A stretch of 64,000 nucleotides of DNA from Lacunisphaera sp. (GTDB taxonomy: Bacteria > Verrucomicrobiota > Verrucomicrobiia > Opitutales > Opitutaceae). This document shows positions 61,925 to 64,000 of this stretch, in pieces. The notes below the pieces were generated by a model, which saw nothing but the letters and a program-made list of their open reading frames with translations, did no database searches and was not told the DNA's origin. The stretch is taken from NCBI GenBank assembly GCA_029945445.1, contig JAQSCO010000057.1, positions 356,985 through 420,984 of the forward strand, given 5' to 3'. Made by a program: the position numbers and the translations under genes. How positions within the stretch are numbered: the stretch's first letter is position 1; every line of letters starts with the position of its first letter.

Positions 61925-63940
61925 TCATTGCGGCGAGGGGAGCCGTTCGATCTGGATGTGGAGGTAGTATTCGCCTTCGAGCGCCGCGTTCGTGTTGCCG
62001 CTGCTTTCATCAATGAAAGCCCAAGAATACACCACCGCAACCTTGCCGCCCAGCTTGGCCTCGAGGTTGGTGCGCGTCAGCACGAGGCCGCGCGGAGCCC
62101 AGACAAGATCGGGGACGTTCAGCACACCGCTGCCATGCTGATCCTCCAGGCCGATCGGCCGGTCAGCCTTCAGATCGAAACCCGGCCCGTAACGGCGCTT
62201 CCGATCGGGGTCGAGGAAGTCAAAGGAACCGGCAAGGGGGTCTATGTAACCTCCCGCCCATTTGTCCCGTTGCCATTCCCCGGAGAGAGTAACCCCGAGC
62301 TTGTCGGGTTTCACCCCTTGGCGCGCCGAATCGCGCAGCTGGGCCGAGCCGTTGGGCGACGACCACCAGCCGGTCCAGTTGCTCCACGGACCATCGTCGT
62401 CCTTGTTCCAAGAAAATAACACCGGCGCAATGACCAGCAGATCACTCGAGTCGCGCAGTTCTCCCTCCCAGACGAGCAGCGGGAAGCGGTCGCTGGCCGT
62501 GACCACTCCCGGTTTCGGCGTGGTGATCGTCGCGTCGGGCACGAAGTCGTTGGTCTGGATGCCGCCCTTGTCGCTCGCCGTGCCGGCCTGCAGGCGGTAG
62601 GGAAAACCATTGGTGTCGCCCATGACCTTAGTGCGGGCAAAGCTCCCGGAAGCCGGGGTCACGTTACTGCTATAGCGCGCCACTCTCACAGTGTAAGCGC
62701 CGGCGTAGACCTCGTCGCGTTTGCCGTCGAGTTGGAGCGGGTCGTCCTTCGACTCGTGCCAGCACTGCAGGCCCAGAAAGACAATGCGATAGCGGCCGCG
62801 GTCAGGCAGCACGTCGAAATTGACCGTGGCAACCTTGGGAGCGGGCACCCACTGGGGCGGGTCACCATAACCATACAATAAGGCGACCCGCACCGATTGG
62901 TTGCCGACGGGCACATCGGTGAGTTCGATCGAATTGGTGCTGACCCCCAACCCTTCTGCCGGCAAGGTCGGGCCGTAAACCTGGTAGATATTCGGAGGAT
63001 TGGTCTTCGGCTGCCAGTAGACCTCATAATAGCTCGTCTGTTTCCAGGTGAGCTTGTGCTTGCCCGGCCCGGACAGGACTGCCTGCAGGTCGGTTACAAC
63101 CAGGGGCTGGGGTGGATTGACATAGGTGTATTCCAGATTTCCCTCGCGGCCATCCGCATAATGCACGACCAGACGATAGAGAGTGTTGGGTTCCAGGAAG
63201 GCCCGGTCGGAAAATTTCTTCGCCGTGATATGGTTGGCCACCTGGGTCCCCCCGCTCGAATCCACCCGGTAGATGTCGCATGTCGCCGAACCGGCGTCGG
63301 ACCACGACAGATTGTGCTCGTAGGCGTTATCGGATTGGATCTTGAAGCCGGTCGGCGGCGGCCCCAGCGGTGCCGCGCCCAGCGCCTTGGACTTGGCCGC
63401 GGCGTTGCTCGCGGCGGCCTGCGCCGGAGTGGCGGTGGCGGGTGCAATGTCCGCGGCGGTGGGCCGGGTCGTCTTGAAGGTGAAGATGCGCACCCGCAGG
63501 TCGGAGCCGCCGCCTTTGGCGGCATAGAACCGGACCTCGGCCTCCTTAGCGGGCGTATGCCACTCGATCATCCGGAGCCGGTTCATATCGGAACCGCTGA
63601 CGGAGTCGGACACCTTCTTCCAACCGGCCGTCTGCAGTTGTTCAAGGTAGTAGGCCGCGACCGTATCCATCGCGGCCTGCGCGTGGTAGGTGGCGATTTC
63701 CGTGTCGTAGAGTCGGCCCGGATCCTGGCTGTAGGATTTGCGCACGAGGCCCGACGCCCGGGGAAAATCCGCCGGGTCCTTCGCGCCGGCGTCGGTCTCC
63801 GGGGGAGAGGCCTTGGGCGAAGCAACCGGACTGCCCTTGGTGGCCGGAGCCGCCGCCTTGGTGGCGGCAACGACCGTGGCCGGCGCCAGCAGCGCCAGAC
63901 CGAGGTTCAGCGTGGCCAGCCAGAAGGGGAGGCGTCTCAT
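61925..63940 (-). CDS. large exported protein of unknown function, possible fibronectin-III-like segment
   Basis: A 671-residue protein with a signal peptide (MRRLPFWLATLNLGLALLAPATVVA), a low-complexity Ala/Pro/Lys stretch (26-60), a segment (~65-150) that resembles DUF-type proteins with YYLEQLQTAGWKKVSDSV, a second linker, a fibronectin-III-like beta-segment (~195-280: PPTGFKIQSDNAYEHNLSWSDAGSATCDIYRVDSSGG; FLEPNTLYRLVVHYADG) and a ~380-residue C-terminal part with carbohydrate-like or adhesin-like beta-strands (WEGELRDSSDLLVIAPVLFSW; SWAFIDESSGNTNAALEGEY). No family named. The last strand block is duplicated as a fragment downstream. Confidence 0.8.
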   Translation of the reverse strand: MRRLPFWLATLNLGLALLAPATVVAATKAAAPATKGSPVASPKASPPETDAGAKDPADFPRASGLVRKSYSQDPGRLYDTEIATYHAQAAMDTVAAYYLEQLQTAGWKKVSDSVSGSDMNRLRMIEWHTPAKEAEVRFYAAKGGGSDLRVRIFTFKTTRPTAADIAPATATPAQAAASNAAAKSKALGAAPLGPPPTGFKIQSDNAYEHNLSWSDAGSATCDIYRVDSSGGTQVANHITAKKFSDRAFLEPNTLYRLVVHYADGREGNLEYTYVNPPQPLVVTDLQAVLSGPGKHKLTWKQTSYYEVYWQPKTNPPNIYQVYGPTLPAEGLGVSTNSIELTDVPVGNQSVRVALLYGYGDPPQWVPAPKVATVNFDVLPDRGRYRIVFLGLQCWHESKDDPLQLDGKRDEVYAGAYTVRVARYSSNVTPASGSFARTKVMGDTNGFPYRLQAGTASDKGGIQTNDFVPDATITTPKPGVVTASDRFPLLVWEGELRDSSDLLVIAPVLFSWNKDDDGPWSNWTGWWSSPNGSAQLRDSARQGVKPDKLGVTLSGEWQRDKWAGGYIDPLAGSFDFLDPDRKRRYGPGFDLKADRPIGLEDQHGSGVLNVPDLVWAPRGLVLTRTNLEAKLGGKVAVVYSWAFIDESSGNTNAALEGEYYLHIQIERLPSPQ

Positions 63941-64000
63941 GGGAATTGGCGACTGGGTCGTGGCGGTTGATTCGGTCGGGCGGGGGTCGGGCAGCTCGCG

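Noticed and set aside
61234-62040. Minus-strand frame reading MPHILC twice across the scar
   Set aside because: The repeated MPHILC is simply the 29-bp direct repeat read in a wrong frame; the rest is arginine- and proline-rich shadow sequence.

Overview
This window is high-G+C chromosomal DNA from a Gram-negative bacterium. An outer-membrane TonB-dependent receptor, lipoprotein signal sequences, Sec signal peptides and an LplT-Aas pair show two membranes. The gene set (DUF5069 protein, DUF3016 protein, GxxExxY element, duplicated-orphan-type MacB/FtsX permease, numerous short palindromic repeats) and the scarcity of Shine-Dalgarno sequences fit Verrucomicrobiota, most likely the Opitutales; this assignment is inference from gene content only. 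I saw no rRNA, tRNA, CRISPR array, prophage or transposase.

Layout. 1-7600 (minus strand) is a tightly packed eight-gene lipid operon: acyl-CoA desaturase, flavin amine-oxidase-like protein, DUF1365, cyclopropane-fatty-acid synthase, DUF1475, DUF1295, a second CFA/coclaurine-type methyltransferase and a secreted TPR protein that runs off the left edge. Most neighbours overlap by an ATGA or lie a few bases apart. 8410-13512 holds a TetR regulator with a palindromic site, a DUF3016 protein, a hotdog thioesterase, a glycine-rich RRM RNA-binding protein, a uracil-DNA glycosylase-like protein, a D,D-carboxypeptidase and an FKBP isomerase. 13528-16381 (minus) holds an SGNH hydrolase, RarD, an NTF2-like protein and a YciA thioesterase.

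16473-22320 (plus) is a deoxyribose/aldehyde island: DeoC, a full-length aldehyde dehydrogenase, a POT transporter, a short aldehyde-dehydrogenase-like protein without the catalytic part, and a membrane protein. A GxxExxY gene bounded by 30-bp inverted repeats sits exactly at the dehydrogenase stop codon. 22453-29371 (minus) holds a YdeI-like protein, an M1 aminopeptidase, a ribokinase-family kinase and a hybrid sensor kinase. 29579-33660 (plus) is a LytS/LytR-type two-component pair followed by a 58-residue membrane protein and a NatAB-type ABC exporter. 33869-49326 is mixed: ABC-F ATPase, EamA transporter, thioredoxin-domain YyaL protein, tandem phosphodiesterase lipoproteins, SlyX, a coiled-coil membrane protein, a large MacB-like permease and gamma-glutamyltransferase. 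49560-63940 holds the TonB receptor, arylamine N-acetyltransferase, a DUF885 peptidase, Aas and LplT for lysophospholipid recycling, small proteins, a nitronate-monooxygenase-family enzyme and an unknown 671-residue exported protein.

Two themes recur. The first is membrane lipid remodelling (desaturation, methylation, thioesterases, Aas/LplT). The second is a rich population of small palindromic repeats, several lying in frame inside coding sequences. The items most worth a second look are the lipid operon, the possibly split ALDH16-like enzyme, the in-frame palindromes, and the rearrangement scar at 61613-61902.
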